64,000 nucleotides of DNA from Gluconacetobacter azotocaptans (GCF_014174355.1 NZ_JABEQF010000004.1:248001-312000); one strand, 5' to 3'. Shown: positions 15,601 to 27,383, numbered from the stretch's first letter. Numbers and translations are program-made. Notes: generated from the sequence alone by a model not told the origin.

Positions 15601-17172
15601 CTGCGCCACGCGACGCCGGGGGTGACGCTGATTTCGCCGCCGCCGCATCACGACATCTATTCGATCGAGGATCTGGCCCAGCTCATCTACGACCTGAAGC
15701 AGATCAACCCCGAGGCGACGGTGACGGTGAAGCTGGTCGCCCGGTCGGGGATCGGGACGATCGCGGCGGGCGTGGCCAAGGCTAAGGCCGATGCGATCCT
15801 GATTTCGGGCCACAGCGGCGGCACCGGCGCCAGCCCGCAAAGCTCGGTCAAATATGCCGGCCTGCCGTGGGAGCTGGGCCTGGCGGAGGCGCATCAGGTG
15901 CTGATGCTGAACCGCCTGCGCCACCGGGTGAAGCTGCGCACCGACGGCGGGCTGAAGACCGGCCGCGACGTGGTGATCGCGGCGATGCTGGGGGCCGAGG
16001 AATTCGGCATCGGCACCGCCAGCCTGGTCGCCATGGGCTGCATCATGGTCCGGCAGTGCCATTCCAACACCTGCCCGGTGGGGGTCTGCACCCAGGACGA
16101 CGATCTGCGCGCCAAGTTCGAGGGAACGCCGGAAAAGGTCATCAACCTGTTTTCGTTCATCGCCGAGGATGTGCGCAACATCCTGGCGTCGCTGGGTTTC
16201 TCCAGCCTGAACGAGATCATCGGCCGCACCGACCTGCTGCGGCAGGTTTCGCGCGGCGCGGACTACCTGGACGATCTGGACCTCAACTCGCTGCTGGCGC
16301 AGGCCGATCCGGGGCCGCATGCCCGCTATTGCACCCGCGAGGGCCGCAACGAGGTGCCCGAGACGCTGGACGCCCAGATGATCGCCGACGCGCGGCCGCT
16401 GTTCGACCATGGCGAGAAGATGCAGCTGCATTACAACGTACAGAACACGCACCGGGCGATCGGCACGCGCATTTCCTCGCTGATCGTGCGGCAGTTCGGC
16501 ATGGAGCGGCTGGCGCCGGGACACCTGACGGTGCGCCTGCGCGGTTCGGCCGGCCAGTCGCTGGGTGCCTTCGCGGTGCGGGGGCTGAAGCTGGAGGTCC
16601 TGGGCGACGCCAACGACTATGTCGGCAAGGGCCTGTCGGGCGCGACCATCGTGGTGCGGCAATCCCCGTCCTCGAACCTCGTGTCGAACGAGAACGCCAT
16701 CATCGGTAATACGGTGCTGTATGGGGCCACGGCCGGGGCGCTGTATGCGGCCGGCCAGGCGGGCGAGCGGTTCGCGGTGCGGAATTCCGGCGCCGTCGCG
16801 GTGGTCGAGGGCTGCGGGTCGAACGGCTGCGAATACATGACCGGTGGCACGGTCGTGATCCTGGGCGAGGCCGGCGACAATTTCGGCGCGGGATTCACCG
16901 GCGGCATGGCCTTCGTCTATGACGAGCACGATACGTTCGAGCAGCGGATCAACCCCGACACCCTGCTGTGGAGCCGCGTCACCGACCCGAAGTGGGAGGC
17001 GACGCTGCGCGAACTGGTGGAAACCCACGCGCGCGAGACGCACAGCCGCTATGCGGCGCTGCTGCTGCACAAGTGGGACCAGATCCTGCCGCGCTTCTGG
17101 CATGTCGTGCCGCGGGAATATGCCGGGATCGTCGGCTACAGCCCGGCGGTCGAGGCCGCGCGCAGCGCCTGA
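12634..17172 (+). CDS. gltB: glutamate synthase (NADPH) large subunit
   Basis: Makes two glutamates from glutamine and 2-oxoglutarate. The ATG at 12634 overlaps the gltD stop. A 36-residue propeptide precedes Cys37 (EHDACGVG), which becomes the N-terminal nucleophile of the class II amidotransferase domain (about 37-430). FMN-binding synthase domains follow, with the 3Fe-4S ligands in CHSNTCPVGVCTQ near residue 1145, and then the glutamine-rich beta-helix GXGXG domain. Its 1512 residues match the family. Gene order gltD-gltB is reversed compared with E. coli. Confidence 0.97.
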   Translation: MDMDRFSGDRNDAFVADWHDNARAISGLYDPSQEHDACGVGLVASLDGTKRRDVVEAGIAALKAVWHRGAVDADGKTGDGAGIHVEIPQDFFVDAIHSGGEGCVDSQIAVGMVFLPKTDLAAQERCRQIIETEILAFGYGIYGWRQVPIDTACIGEKANATRPEIEQIMIRNLLGTDEETFERDLYVIRRRIEKSAIAHQVDLYICSMSCRSMIYKGMFLAENLTDFYPDLLDARFVSRFAIYHQRYSTNTFPTWKLAQPFRRLAHNGEINTISGNINWMKSHETRLADPALDPYMEDLKPVVQASGSDTATLDNVFELLTFAGRDAPMVKALMVPASVGENSAMPQKHKDMYAYCNAVMEPWDGPAALCATDGRWIVAGLDRSGLRPLRYTLTSDGLLIVGSETGMVKVPEAEIVRRGRLGPGQMIGLDMHEARLYGHEALLDQICARQDFGAWVKHIQKIGSVVRADVQEPVLYGRDELRRRQMAVGTTLEELETILHPMVETAAEAIGSMGDDAPLAVLSARYRGLAHYFRQAFSQVTNPPIDSLRETRVMSLVTRLGNLGNILDESESQCDLLQLPSPVLTTGEFKALLAFCGDSACVVDCTFPAADGEAGLRDAITRIRQEAEDRVREGCTHLFLTEEAQSAERAYIPMILATAAVHTHLVRQSLRTFTSLNVRSAEALDVHAIAVTIGVGATSVNPYLAQESIADRQRRGLFGDISLREAVERYRKAVDKGLLKVMSKMGISIAASYRGGYNFEAIGLSRALAAEFFPGMPSRISGIGLSGIATNVLSFHETAWNRTVTALPVGGQYKLRRSGEVHAFDGNLIHMLQTAVATDSFSIYRRYADAVRRMPPVALRDLLDFRGGRTPIPVESVESITQLRKRLIAPGISLGALSPEAHETLSIAMNRIGAKSDSGEGGEDPSRARPRANGDNASSAIKQIASGRFGVTAQYLNDCREIEIKMAQGAKPGEGGQLPGFKVTGLIAKLRHATPGVTLISPPPHHDIYSIEDLAQLIYDLKQINPEATVTVKLVARSGIGTIAAGVAKAKADAILISGHSGGTGASPQSSVKYAGLPWELGLAEAHQVLMLNRLRHRVKLRTDGGLKTGRDVVIAAMLGAEEFGIGTASLVAMGCIMVRQCHSNTCPVGVCTQDDDLRAKFEGTPEKVINLFSFIAEDVRNILASLGFSSLNEIIGRTDLLRQVSRGADYLDDLDLNSLLAQADPGPHARYCTREGRNEVPETLDAQMIADARPLFDHGEKMQLHYNVQNTHRAIGTRISSLIVRQFGMERLAPGHLTVRLRGSAGQSLGAFAVRGLKLEVLGDANDYVGKGLSGATIVVRQSPSSNLVSNENAIIGNTVLYGATAGALYAAGQAGERFAVRNSGAVAVVEGCGSNGCEYMTGGTVVILGEAGDNFGAGFTGGMAFVYDEHDTFEQRINPDTLLWSRVTDPKWEATLRELVETHARETHSRYAALLLHKWDQILPRFWHVVPREYAGIVGYSPAVEAARSA

Positions 17173-17178
17173 TCCGGC

Positions 17179-17209
17179 GGCCGGGGAAGGGACCTTCCCC
17201 GGCCGTTTT
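17179..17209 (+). terminator. rho-independent terminator after gltB
   Basis: GGCCGGGGAAGG (17179-17190) pairs perfectly with CCTTCCCCGGCC (17193-17204), followed by GTTTT. It begins seven bases after the gltB stop codon. Confidence 0.85.
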
Positions 17210-17319
17210 CACGCACCCCGCGCGGCGGGGTCGCGCCGGACGGGATTAGGCATTAGATTCCCCCCATCATGATGGTCGCCGCATGCCGATGCGCGACGCT
17301 TGCAAGGTTGGGGGCTCCG

Positions 17320-19188
17320 ATGCCTGAACAGACGCTTCTTTCACCGTGGGTCGAGGGTTTCCCGATGCGTGCGGCTCCGGTTCGCATGGCCCCGGTTCGC
17401 GATGGTGGGGATGGGGGCGCGGCCGCCACGGTCGGCGACCTGCCGCGCTGGGACTTGTCCGACCTGTATGACAGCCCTGATTCCGACAGGCTGCGCACCG
17501 ACCTGGCCCAGGCCGCGTCGGATTCCGAGGCGTTTTCCTCTGCCTGGCGGGGGCGCCTGGCAGGGGCGTCGGCGGCCGCGCTGGCCGAGTCGATCGCCGA
17601 ATACCAGCGAATCGACGAAATCCTGGGGCGGGCGGCGTCCTATGCCCAGTTGCTGTTCTCGGGCGATTCGTCCGATCCGGCGATCGGCCGGTTCTCGCAG
17701 TCGATCAACGAACGGCTGACCGAGATTTCCACGCACCTGCTGTTCTTCACGCTGGAACTGAACCGCATCGGGGACGACGATCTGGCGGCGCGGCTGGCCG
17801 ACCCGGCGCTTGCGGCCTGGGCGCCGTTCCTGCGTGACCTGCGCGTCTTCCGTCCGCATCAATTGTCCGACGAGGTCGAACAGGTCCTGCACGAGAAATC
17901 GGTGACCGGGGCCACCGCCTGGTGCCGCCTGTTCGACGAGACGATGGCCGCGCTGCGCATTCCGCTGGATGGGCGCGACCTGACAGTGGGCGAGGCGCTG
18001 AACCGCCTGTCCGACTCCGACCGTGCGGTGCGCGAGCGCGCGGCAAAGGCGATCGGCACGGTCTTCGGCGACAATATCCGCCTGTTCTCGCTGATCACCA
18101 ACACGCTGGCCAAGGACAAGGCGATTTCCGACTCGCTGCGCCACTATCCGCGCCCCGGGTCCTACCGCAACCGCAGCAACATGGTGGAGGATGAGGTCGT
18201 CGACGCGCTGGTACAGGCGGTCACCACCGATTATCCGCGCCTGTCGCATCGCTATTATCTGCTAAAGGCGAAATGGCTGGGGCTTGAAAAGCTGGAGCAC
18301 TGGGACCGCAACGCCCCGCTGCCGGCGGCCGACGACCGCGTCATTCCGTGGGACGAGGCCACACGCCAGGTTCTGTCGGCGTACGAGGGCTTCGACCCCC
18401 GCATGGGCGAGATCGCGCGCCGGTTCTTCGACCGTCCCTGGATCGACGCGGTGCCGTCGCCGGGCAAGGCATCGGGGGCCTTCGCCCATCCGACCGTGCC
18501 GTCGGCCCATCCATACCTGCTGCTGAACTATCACGGGCGCACGCGCGACGTGATGACCCTGGCGCACGAACTGGGTCACGGCGTTCATCAGGTCCTGGCC
18601 GCGCCGCAGGGCTACCTGATGTCGGGCACCCCGCTGACCCTGGCCGAGACCGCCAGCGTGTTCGGCGAGATGCTGACCTTCCGGGCCCTGCTGGACGCCG
18701 AAACCGATCCGGTCCGCCGCCGCCTGATGCTGGCGGGCAAGGTCGAGGACATGCTCAACACCGTCGTGCGGCAGATCGCCTTCTACCGGTTCGAGACCCT
18801 GGTGCACGACGAACGGCGCTCGGGCGAGCTGCTGCCCGAACGTCTCGGCGCCCTGTGGCGGCAGGTCCAGACCGAAAGCCTGGGGCCGGCGTTCACCTTT
18901 ACGCCGGAATATGACGTGTACTGGACCTATGTCCCGCATTTCGTCCATTCTCCGTTCTACGTCTACGCGTATGCGTTCGGGGATTGCCTGGTGAACGCGC
19001 TGTACGGTGTGTTCCGGTCCGGACATCCGGATTTCCAGGACAAGTACATGGACATGCTGCGCGCGGGCGGAACGAAGCGGCATCGCGACCTGCTGGCCCC
19101 CTTCGGGCTGGATGCGGCCGACCCCGGGTTCTGGCGCAAGGGGCTGGACGTGATTGCCGGATTTATCGACGAGCTGGAGCGTGCCTGA
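17320..19188 (+). CDS. pepF: oligoendopeptidase F family metallopeptidase (M3B)
   Basis: Cytoplasmic zinc peptidase that cleaves short peptides. The zinc site is visible as HELGHGVHQ in the C-terminal third, with a downstream Glu in LAETASVFGE. The N-terminal PepF domain contains WDLSDLYDSPDS. The start is uncertain: ATG 17320 (MPEQTLL) has GGGGG 5 nt upstream, and ATG 17269 or 17365 are also in frame. The following ABC1 kinase gene begins within two bases of its stop. Confidence 0.9.
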   Translation: MPEQTLLSPWVEGFPMRAAPVRMAPVRDGGDGGAAATVGDLPRWDLSDLYDSPDSDRLRTDLAQAASDSEAFSSAWRGRLAGASAAALAESIAEYQRIDEILGRAASYAQLLFSGDSSDPAIGRFSQSINERLTEISTHLLFFTLELNRIGDDDLAARLADPALAAWAPFLRDLRVFRPHQLSDEVEQVLHEKSVTGATAWCRLFDETMAALRIPLDGRDLTVGEALNRLSDSDRAVRERAAKAIGTVFGDNIRLFSLITNTLAKDKAISDSLRHYPRPGSYRNRSNMVEDEVVDALVQAVTTDYPRLSHRYYLLKAKWLGLEKLEHWDRNAPLPAADDRVIPWDEATRQVLSAYEGFDPRMGEIARRFFDRPWIDAVPSPGKASGAFAHPTVPSAHPYLLLNYHGRTRDVMTLAHELGHGVHQVLAAPQGYLMSGTPLTLAETASVFGEMLTFRALLDAETDPVRRRLMLAGKVEDMLNTVVRQIAFYRFETLVHDERRSGELLPERLGALWRQVQTESLGPAFTFTPEYDVYWTYVPHFVHSPFYVYAYAFGDCLVNALYGVFRSGHPDFQDKYMDMLRAGGTKRHRDLLAPFGLDAADPGFWRKGLDVIAGFIDELERA

Positions 19189-19189
19189 C

Positions 19190-20554
19190 GTGGCGGAAGA
19201 ACGGGATCTCGACAACACTGGCCTGTTCGGGGAAATCCGCCGGATGGTGCGCACGTCCGGCGCGGTCGGCGGCATCGCGGCGCGGATCGCCGGGCACAAG
19301 ATGGGGCTTCGCTCGGACCACAGCGCGCATGCCGGCGACCTGAAATCCATCCTCGGCGGTCTGAAAGGCCCGCTGATGAAGGGCGCGCAGCTGCTGTCCA
19401 CCATTCCCGGCGCGCTGCCCGAGGAATACGCCATCGAACTGGCGCAGCTTCAGGCCAACGCGCCCCCGATGGGATGGAGCTTTGTGCGCCGCCGCATGGC
19501 CACCGAACTCGGTCCCGACTGGGAACGCCGGTTCCGCTCGTTCGAGCGGGACGCGGCGGCGGCGGCCAGCCTGGGGCAGGTGCATCGCGCCGTCCTGCCC
19601 GACGGGCGGCGGGTGGCGTGCAAGCTGCAATATCCGGACATGCAGGCCACGGTCGATTCCGACCTGCGGCAGTTCCGCATGGCCGTCGGCCTCTATTACC
19701 GGATCGACAGCACCATCCAGCAGGACGACGTGCTGGTGGAACTGACGGCCCGCCTGCGCGAGGAACTGGACTATACGCGCGAGGCCGCGAATTTGCGCCT
19801 CTACGGGCTCATGCTCGCCGACCAGCCGGATGTCAGCGTGCCCGCGCCGGTCGAGGAACTATCGACGCGGCGGTTGTTGACGATGGACTGGCTGGATGGT
19901 CGGGGCGTGCAGTCGGTCCTGGACACCGGCCCGTCGCAGGATCAGCGCAATGCCATGGCGCGCGCGCTGTTCCATGGCTGGTACGTGCCGCTCTACCGTT
20001 ACGGCGTCATTCATGGCGACCCGCACATGGGCAATTTCACCGTGCGGGACGATTACGGGCTGAATTTGCTGGATCTGGGCGCGATCCGGATCTTCCAGCC
20101 GCGCTTCGTGCAGGGGATCATCGACCTCTATCGCGCGCTGGAGCGGAATGACGAGGATCTGGCCTATCACGCCTACCAGGCCTGGGGCTTCGTCAACATG
20201 TCGCGCGAGACGATGCGGGTGCTGAACGAGTGGGCGCGCTTCATCTACGAACCGCTGATGCAGGATCGTGTCCGCCCCATCCAGGAAGACGACGATCCGC
20301 AATTCGGCCGCGCCGTGGCGGAACGGGTCTACGCCGGCCTGAAGCGTACGGGCGGCGTGCGGCCGCCGCGGGAATTCGTTCTGGTCGACCGGTCCGCGAT
20401 CGGGCTGGGCAGCGTCTTCCTGCGATTGGGCGCGCGGCTGAACTGGTACCGCATGTTCCAGGAGCTGATCGCCGATTTCGACGCCGCGCAGCTTGCCGCC
20501 CGGCAGCAGGACGCCATGCGTGCGGCCCGGGTGCCGACCCCTATCGAATCCTGA
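19190..20554 (+). CDS. ABC1/AarF/UbiB family kinase-like protein
   Basis: Atypical kinase or ATPase of the family that supports ubiquinone biosynthesis. Family features are present: the KGAQL block in LKGPLMKGAQLLS, the Ala-rich nucleotide loop AAAASLGQVHRA with Lys in VACKLQYP, EELDYTREAAN, the catalytic HGDPHMGNF and a DLG in place of the metal-binding DFG. There is no C-terminal membrane helix as in E. coli UbiB. GTG 19190 has GGAG 10 nt upstream; GTG 19181 is too close. Probably co-transcribed with pepF. Confidence 0.87.
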   Translation: MAEERDLDNTGLFGEIRRMVRTSGAVGGIAARIAGHKMGLRSDHSAHAGDLKSILGGLKGPLMKGAQLLSTIPGALPEEYAIELAQLQANAPPMGWSFVRRRMATELGPDWERRFRSFERDAAAAASLGQVHRAVLPDGRRVACKLQYPDMQATVDSDLRQFRMAVGLYYRIDSTIQQDDVLVELTARLREELDYTREAANLRLYGLMLADQPDVSVPAPVEELSTRRLLTMDWLDGRGVQSVLDTGPSQDQRNAMARALFHGWYVPLYRYGVIHGDPHMGNFTVRDDYGLNLLDLGAIRIFQPRFVQGIIDLYRALERNDEDLAYHAYQAWGFVNMSRETMRVLNEWARFIYEPLMQDRVRPIQEDDDPQFGRAVAERVYAGLKRTGGVRPPREFVLVDRSAIGLGSVFLRLGARLNWYRMFQELIADFDAAQLAARQQDAMRAARVPTPIES

Positions 20555-20572
20555 CCCTCGCCCGCAGGTCCG

Positions 20573-21385
20573 TCACAGCGGCAGGCAGGGCTGGGTCGGT
20601 CGGTCCGGCGCCCCGGCGTGCGCCGTGCCGCGCCGGCGGGCCTGTTCGGTCCGCACGGTGAAGGCCAGGTCGGGGCTGCGTCCCCGGTCCGCCATGACGA
20701 GGCGGTCCAGATCCTCCGCCTCCAGATGCCGGATCCGTCGCCCGCGCAACGGGCCGTGCGGTACTTTCGCCAGCAGGGCGGGTTCGCGCGACCAGCGCAG
20801 CAATGTCTCGACCGGGGCCAGGGCCAGCATGTCGCGCAGATGATGGGCGGTGACATAGGCGTCCGGCCCGGCACGGTGCGCCGGATGGCCCAGCGCGCGG
20901 TCCAGCCCGGTGGGGCGGCGGGAATAGCGCAGGCCCTGGTTCGAATGTCCCGGCTCGTCCGGCCACAGCCGCAGCGCGCATTTATAGGTGCAGATCCAAC
21001 GCGGCCCCGTGCCTCGCACGACGGGCAGGCTGCCGTGGATCCATCGTTGCTCGAACGCCGCGCGATGGGCGGCGAAGGCGACAAGCGGTGCCTGCGGACG
21101 CAGGATCGCGGGTGCGACAGTGGTGAAGGGCGGGGCGTCGCGCACATCGTCGTCAGTGATGTGATGGATCGCCGACGTCGCCGGCGTGATCGGGCCGCCC
21201 GGATGGGTCAGGCAGGCCAGGGGCGGACCTGAGAGGGTCCACGTCCCGTCGGCCGTGCACCGCAGGTCCTGCCAGCCGATTTCCACGATGCCGCCATCGG
21301 ACACGTCGCGCCCGCTGGTTTCCAGGTCGATGACACGGATGATGGGGCCTCCCGGCCCGCCGGCATCTGGGGAAAAGGCTCTCAT
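20573..21385 (-). CDS. exodeoxyribonuclease X-like DnaQ-fold 3'-5' exonuclease
   Basis: DEDDh exonuclease, probably acting in DNA repair. The N-terminal domain shows Asp20 and Glu22 (VIDLETSG), IHHITDDDV, an [11 protein letters not shown] block and a final His-rich [13 protein letters not shown]. Similarity to E. coli ExoX goes beyond the fold: [13 protein letters not shown] corresponds to WICTMKLARRLWP there, and the C-terminal segment ([21 protein letters not shown]) resembles the ExoX tail. It is divergent from uvrB, another repair gene. Confidence 0.82.
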   Translation of the reverse strand: MRAFSPDAGGPGGPIIRVIDLETSGRDVSDGGIVEIGWQDLRCTADGTWTLSGPPLACLTHPGGPITPATSAIHHITDDDVRDAPPFTTVAPAILRPQAPLVAFAAHRAAFEQRWIHGSLPVVRGTGPRWICTYKCALRLWPDEPGHSNQGLRYSRRPTGLDRALGHPAHRAGPDAYVTAHHLRDMLALAPVETLLRWSREPALLAKVPHGPLRGRRIRHLEAEDLDRLVMADRGRSPDLAFTVRTEQARRRGTAHAGAPDRPTQPCLPL

Positions 21386-21504
21386 TTTTTCAGTGTAGGA
21401 GGACCAGCCGGCATGCCAAGGCCGAATCGGCGGGCGGCGGCGGGGAGGGGCATGCGTGCGATGGCCCTTGCGCCCGGTCGCGGCAGTCGCCAGATTCCAT
21501 ATCC

Positions 21505-23760
<2,256 letters not shown>

Positions 23761-23802
23761 GGTCACGGCGCGGCGGCCGAGGGAAAAGAAGGTAGGGATG
23801 GA

Positions 23803-24690
23803 ATGATCGAACTGGCTGCCGGCAATGCCCGGCTGGGATTGCTGCCCGACCTGGGCGGAGCGATCGCCCACTGGACCAGCGGCGGGACCCAGTTGCTGCA
23901 TCCCGTCCGCGACATGAACCTGCTGGCCCAGAAGGGGCGGCGTGTCGCGGGCTATCCCCTGCTGCCGTTTTCCAATCGCGTGGCCGACGGCCGGTTTCAT
24001 TTCGAGGGGGAGGATTACCAGCTCTCGCCCAATTTCGGGGGCGAGAGCCACGCCATCCACGGCAACGGGTGGGAACATGCCTGGGAGCTGGAACTGCTGT
24101 CCGATGCCAGCGCGACCCTGGTGCTGTCCTGGCATCCGCCGCACGGCGCGTCGATGGTGGAATGGCCGTTCGCCTATTACGCGCAACTGCGCTTCGACCT
24201 GCGGGAAGACAGCCTGTCGATCGGCATGCTGATCGAAAATACCGACAGCCGGCCGCAACCCGTGGGGATGGGATTCCACCCCTATTTCCCTCGCCGCAGC
24301 GGCCTGCGTCTTGGGTTCTGCGCCGACACCGTCTGGACCAGCGACGAGCGGAACCTGCCGTCGCTGCGCGTGCCGGCGACGGGCGACTGGTCGTTCGAGC
24401 ATATGCGCGAGGTCGACGGGCAGGCGATCGACAATTGCTATGCCGAATGGCCGGGCGCCGCCTTCCTGCGCTGGCCCAACGAGGGGCTGGCCCTGACGGT
24501 CGAGGCCGGCGAACCCTTCCGCCACCTTGTGCTGTTCACCCCGCCGGACAAACCCTACATCGCGGTCGAACCGGTCTCGAACATGAATGACGGGCTGAAC
24601 CATCCTGGCGTCGTCGATCGCGGCGTGCGGGTGCTGGCGCCCGGCGAGAAGCTGGAGGGACATATCCGCTTTGTGCTGACGGCGTGCTGA
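23803..24690 (+). CDS. aldose 1-epimerase family protein
   Basis: Beta-sandwich mutarotase that interconverts anomers of aldoses. The 295-residue protein has the family landmarks: NRVADGRFHFEG (binding-loop Arg), HGNGWEHAW with the first catalytic His, GFHPYF with the second, and the catalytic Glu in YIAVEPVSNMNDG. Follows uvrB by 42 bp and precedes greB by 16 bp. The exact sugar cannot be read from the sequence. Confidence 0.87.
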   Translation: MIELAAGNARLGLLPDLGGAIAHWTSGGTQLLHPVRDMNLLAQKGRRVAGYPLLPFSNRVADGRFHFEGEDYQLSPNFGGESHAIHGNGWEHAWELELLSDASATLVLSWHPPHGASMVEWPFAYYAQLRFDLREDSLSIGMLIENTDSRPQPVGMGFHPYFPRRSGLRLGFCADTVWTSDERNLPSLRVPATGDWSFEHMREVDGQAIDNCYAEWPGAAFLRWPNEGLALTVEAGEPFRHLVLFTPPDKPYIAVEPVSNMNDGLNHPGVVDRGVRVLAPGEKLEGHIRFVLTAC

Positions 24691-24706
24691 GGCAGAATGC
24701 CGCCCC

Positions 24707-25282
24707 ATGACGCATGACGATATGGACGACGCGAACGACGAAGACGATGTCCCGCGCCGGCTGGCCGGCGTGTCGCGCTACGTCACCCCGGCGGGCATGG
24801 CGGCGATGCGCGCGGAACTTGCTTCGCTGATGCGCGAGGAACGGCCCCGGATCGTGGATATCGTGTCGTGGGCGGCCGGCAATGGCGATCGTTCGGAAAA
24901 CGGCGACTATCTTTACGGCAAGAAGCGCCTGCGCGAGATCGATCGCCGGGTGCGTTTCCTGACCCGACGGATCGAGAAGGCCATCGTGGTCGATCCGGCG
25001 GCCCAGACGCAGCGCGACCGGGTGTTCTTCGGCGCCACCGTGTCCTACGTGACCGAAGCGGACGAGGAACGGACCGTGGCCATCGTCGGCGTGGACGAGG
25101 CCGATCTGGCCGCGGGCCAGGTCAGCCTGGCATCGCCGGTGGCCCATGCGCTGCTGGGCGGACGGGTGGGCGACGAAGTCCGGCTGCTGACCCCGTCCGG
25201 CCCGGAAATGATCGAAATCCTGCGGATTGCCTACCCGGCGTGCGATGTGCCGGACCGATGCGCATCGGCCCCGGCGGTATGA
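24707..25282 (+). CDS. greB: transcription elongation factor GreB
   Basis: Enters the RNA polymerase secondary channel and stimulates cleavage of backtracked RNA. The 191-residue protein has the N-terminal coiled coil with the acidic tip NGDRSENGDYLYGKKRLREID and a C-terminal FKBP-like domain. YLYGKKRLREIDRR is typical of GreB rather than GreA. An acidic N-terminal extension of about 20 residues (DDMDDANDEDD) is added in front. Confidence 0.93.
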   Translation: MTHDDMDDANDEDDVPRRLAGVSRYVTPAGMAAMRAELASLMREERPRIVDIVSWAAGNGDRSENGDYLYGKKRLREIDRRVRFLTRRIEKAIVVDPAAQTQRDRVFFGATVSYVTEADEERTVAIVGVDEADLAAGQVSLASPVAHALLGGRVGDEVRLLTPSGPEMIEILRIAYPACDVPDRCASAPAV

Positions 25283-25374
25283 GGTTTCTCAGTGTCCCGA
25301 AACTCGACTAAAAGGCAGGGGCGGATGGCGATTGCCGTCATCCCAAGCCCGAATCGCGTCCGGAGGTTTCGTCC

Positions 25375-26373
25375 ATGTCCCGCCCGTTGAAGGTTGCCGT
25401 TCAGATGGACCCGCTTGGCGGGATCGACATCAACGGTGATTCGACCTTCGCCCTGATGCTGGAGGCACAGGCGCGGGGCTATGAACTGTTCGTCTACCAG
25501 GTCCAGGGCCTGAGCCTGCGCGAGGGACAGACGCGGCTGGGCGGCGCGCGCGCCGAACGCCTGACGGCCCGGGCGCGTCCCGCACGCGTGCAGCGCGTGG
25601 CCGGCGACCATGCCGTCCTGGGCGAGGAACGGATCCTGGACCTGTCGGACATGGACGTGATCCTGATGCGGCAGGATCCGCCGTTCGACATGGCCTACAT
25701 CACCGCGACGCATATGCTGGAGCATGTGCATGGCACAGGCCCCGGCCGCGCGCTGGTGGTGAATGACCCGGAATCGGTCCGCAATGCGCCCGAAAAGCTG
25801 CTGGTCACGCATTATCCGGACCTGATGCCGCCCACCCTGGTGACATGGGATGTCCAGGCGATCCGCGATTTCAGGGCCGAATGGCGCGACATCATCGTCA
25901 AGCCGCTGTTCGGCAATGGCGGGGCCGGCGTATTCCGCCTGCGCGAGGACGACGAAAACCTGAATTCCCTGCTGGAGATGCATTTCGCCCGCTCGCGCGA
26001 GCCGCTGATGATCCAGCGCTACGAATCCGCCGTCCGGCGCGGCGACAAACGGATCATCCTGGCCGACGGCGAGCCGATCGGCGCGATCAACCGGGTGCCG
26101 GCCGAGGGCGAAGCCCGGTCGAACATGCATGTGGGCGGCCGCGCGGTGAAGGTCGAACTGACCGCCCGCGATCGCGAGATCTGCGCCGCCATCGGCCCGA
26201 TGCTGCGCGAACGCGGCCTGATCTTCGTGGGGATCGACGTCATCGGCGACTGGTTGACGGAAATCAATGTGACCTCGCCCACCGGCCTTCAGGAAATCGA
26301 CCGGTTCGACGGCATCAGTTCGGCCGGTCTGATCTGGGATTGCATCCTGCGCCGTCTGGCGGGTCAGGTCTGA
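25375..26373 (+). CDS. gshB: glutathione synthetase
   Basis: ATP-grasp enzyme that joins gamma-glutamylcysteine and glycine. The 332-residue protein has the GshB N-domain ([26 protein letters not shown]), the ATP-grasp core ([17 protein letters not shown]) and the C-terminal ligands in [18 protein letters not shown] lies 8 nt before ATG 25375. The last ten bases overlap a small gene on the opposite strand. Confidence 0.97.
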   Translation: MSRPLKVAVQMDPLGGIDINGDSTFALMLEAQARGYELFVYQVQGLSLREGQTRLGGARAERLTARARPARVQRVAGDHAVLGEERILDLSDMDVILMRQDPPFDMAYITATHMLEHVHGTGPGRALVVNDPESVRNAPEKLLVTHYPDLMPPTLVTWDVQAIRDFRAEWRDIIVKPLFGNGGAGVFRLREDDENLNSLLEMHFARSREPLMIQRYESAVRRGDKRIILADGEPIGAINRVPAEGEARSNMHVGGRAVKVELTARDREICAAIGPMLRERGLIFVGIDVIGDWLTEINVTSPTGLQEIDRFDGISSAGLIWDCILRRLAGQV

Positions 26374-26528
26374 TCCCGTGAGGACGGGCGCGTTTTTTCT
26401 GGGACGGGATCTTCGCGGATGAAGCGGTTGTCGAACCATTCCCATAACGCCTTGCGCCAATGGAAAATGATGAGTCCGCACCACAGGATGCTGCTCAGGA
26501 CGATCAGAAACGATCTTAGCGACGGCAT
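26364..26528 (-). CDS. small single-pass membrane protein, unknown function
   Basis: A 54-codon gene reading [18 protein letters not shown]... An N-terminal membrane helix (about residues 5-24) is followed by an aromatic/basic stretch ([14 protein letters not shown]) and a charged tail. GGGGA stands 7 nt upstream of the ATG, which supports translation. It is convergent with gshB and overlaps its last ten bases. It fills a gap of about 280 bp that otherwise has no gene. Family not recognised. Confidence 0.5.
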   Translation of the reverse strand: MPSLRSFLIVLSSILWCGLIIFHWRKALWEWFDNRFIREDPVPEKTRPSSRDQT

Positions 26529-26651
26529 GCGCGATATTCCCCGTGGTCTTCACCCTGACAGGCGGGAGGGCAGGTAATTTCCGTGCGCAAGCGTACATTG
26601 GATCGACTGCCACTTGAAGAGAGCCGCCCGGCAGGGCAGAGAGGAAGCCTG

Positions 26652-27383
26652 ATGAGCGAAGTTCTTCAAGAAGCACCCGCCGAGACGGGGACCGGGGTCG
26701 CAGGCGGTTGCGTGCCGACCCCGCGTGCCGCACTGGATGCCGAGGCGGTCAAGGCCGCCTATCGCCGCTGGGCGGGCGTCTACGATACCCTGTTCGGCGG
26801 TGTTTCTGCCTTCGGACGCAAGCGCGCGGTTGCGGCGGTCAACGCCCTGCCGGGGACGGCGGTGCTGGAAGTCGGGGTGGGCACTGGCTTGGCCCTGCCG
26901 CACTACCGGTCCGACAAGCGCATTACCGGCATCGACCTGTCGGGCGATATGCTGGATCGCGCGCGCCAGCGCGTCGCGCGGCTGAACCTGCGCAATGTCG
27001 ACGCCCTGCTGGAAATGGATGCCGAGGAAACGCGCTTCGCCGACGGGTCGTTCGACATCGCCGTGGCGATGTTCGTGGCCTCGGTGGTGCCCCATCCCCG
27101 TCGCCTGTTGTGCGAACTGAAGCGGGTGGTCCGTCCGGGCGGGCATATCCTGTTCGTAAACCATTTCCTGGCGACCGGCGGTGTACGCCTGGCGGTGGAA
27201 CGCGGCATGGCGCGGGCGTCGCGCTCGCTGGGCTGGCATCCCGATTTCGCCATCGAATCGCTGTTGCCGCCGGCCGATCTGGCACAGGCCACCATCCGGC
27301 CGGTGCCGCCCGCCGGCCTATTCACGCTGGTGTCGCTGCGCCGCGACGGCGAACTGCAGCCGGTCGAGGCGCTGGTCGCCTGA
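26652..27383 (+). CDS. pmtA: phosphatidylethanolamine N-methyltransferase PmtA type
   Basis: SAM-dependent enzyme that methylates phosphatidylethanolamine toward phosphatidylcholine at the inner membrane. The start at 26652 follows GAGGAAG. The 243-residue protein has the family N-terminus AYRRWAGVYDTLFG, motif I VLEVGVGTGLALP and ITGIDLSGDML, and post-I and motif III blocks of class I methyltransferases. The N-terminal YDTLFG block matches Rhodobacter-type PmtA. Acetic acid bacteria are known to make phosphatidylcholine by this route. Confidence 0.86.
   Translation: MSEVLQEAPAETGTGVAGGCVPTPRAALDAEAVKAAYRRWAGVYDTLFGGVSAFGRKRAVAAVNALPGTAVLEVGVGTGLALPHYRSDKRITGIDLSGDMLDRARQRVARLNLRNVDALLEMDAEETRFADGSFDIAVAMFVASVVPHPRRLLCELKRVVRPGGHILFVNHFLATGGVRLAVERGMARASRSLGWHPDFAIESLLPPADLAQATIRPVPPAGLFTLVSLRRDGELQPVEALVA

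Noticed and set aside
11980-17103. A very long open frame of about 1,700 codons on the minus strand opposite gltB
   Set aside because: Its product is His/Arg/Gln/Ala-rich without recognisable domains, and it mirrors gltD/gltB, whose every domain is conserved. Long antisense frames are expected in GC-rich genes with strong third-position bias.
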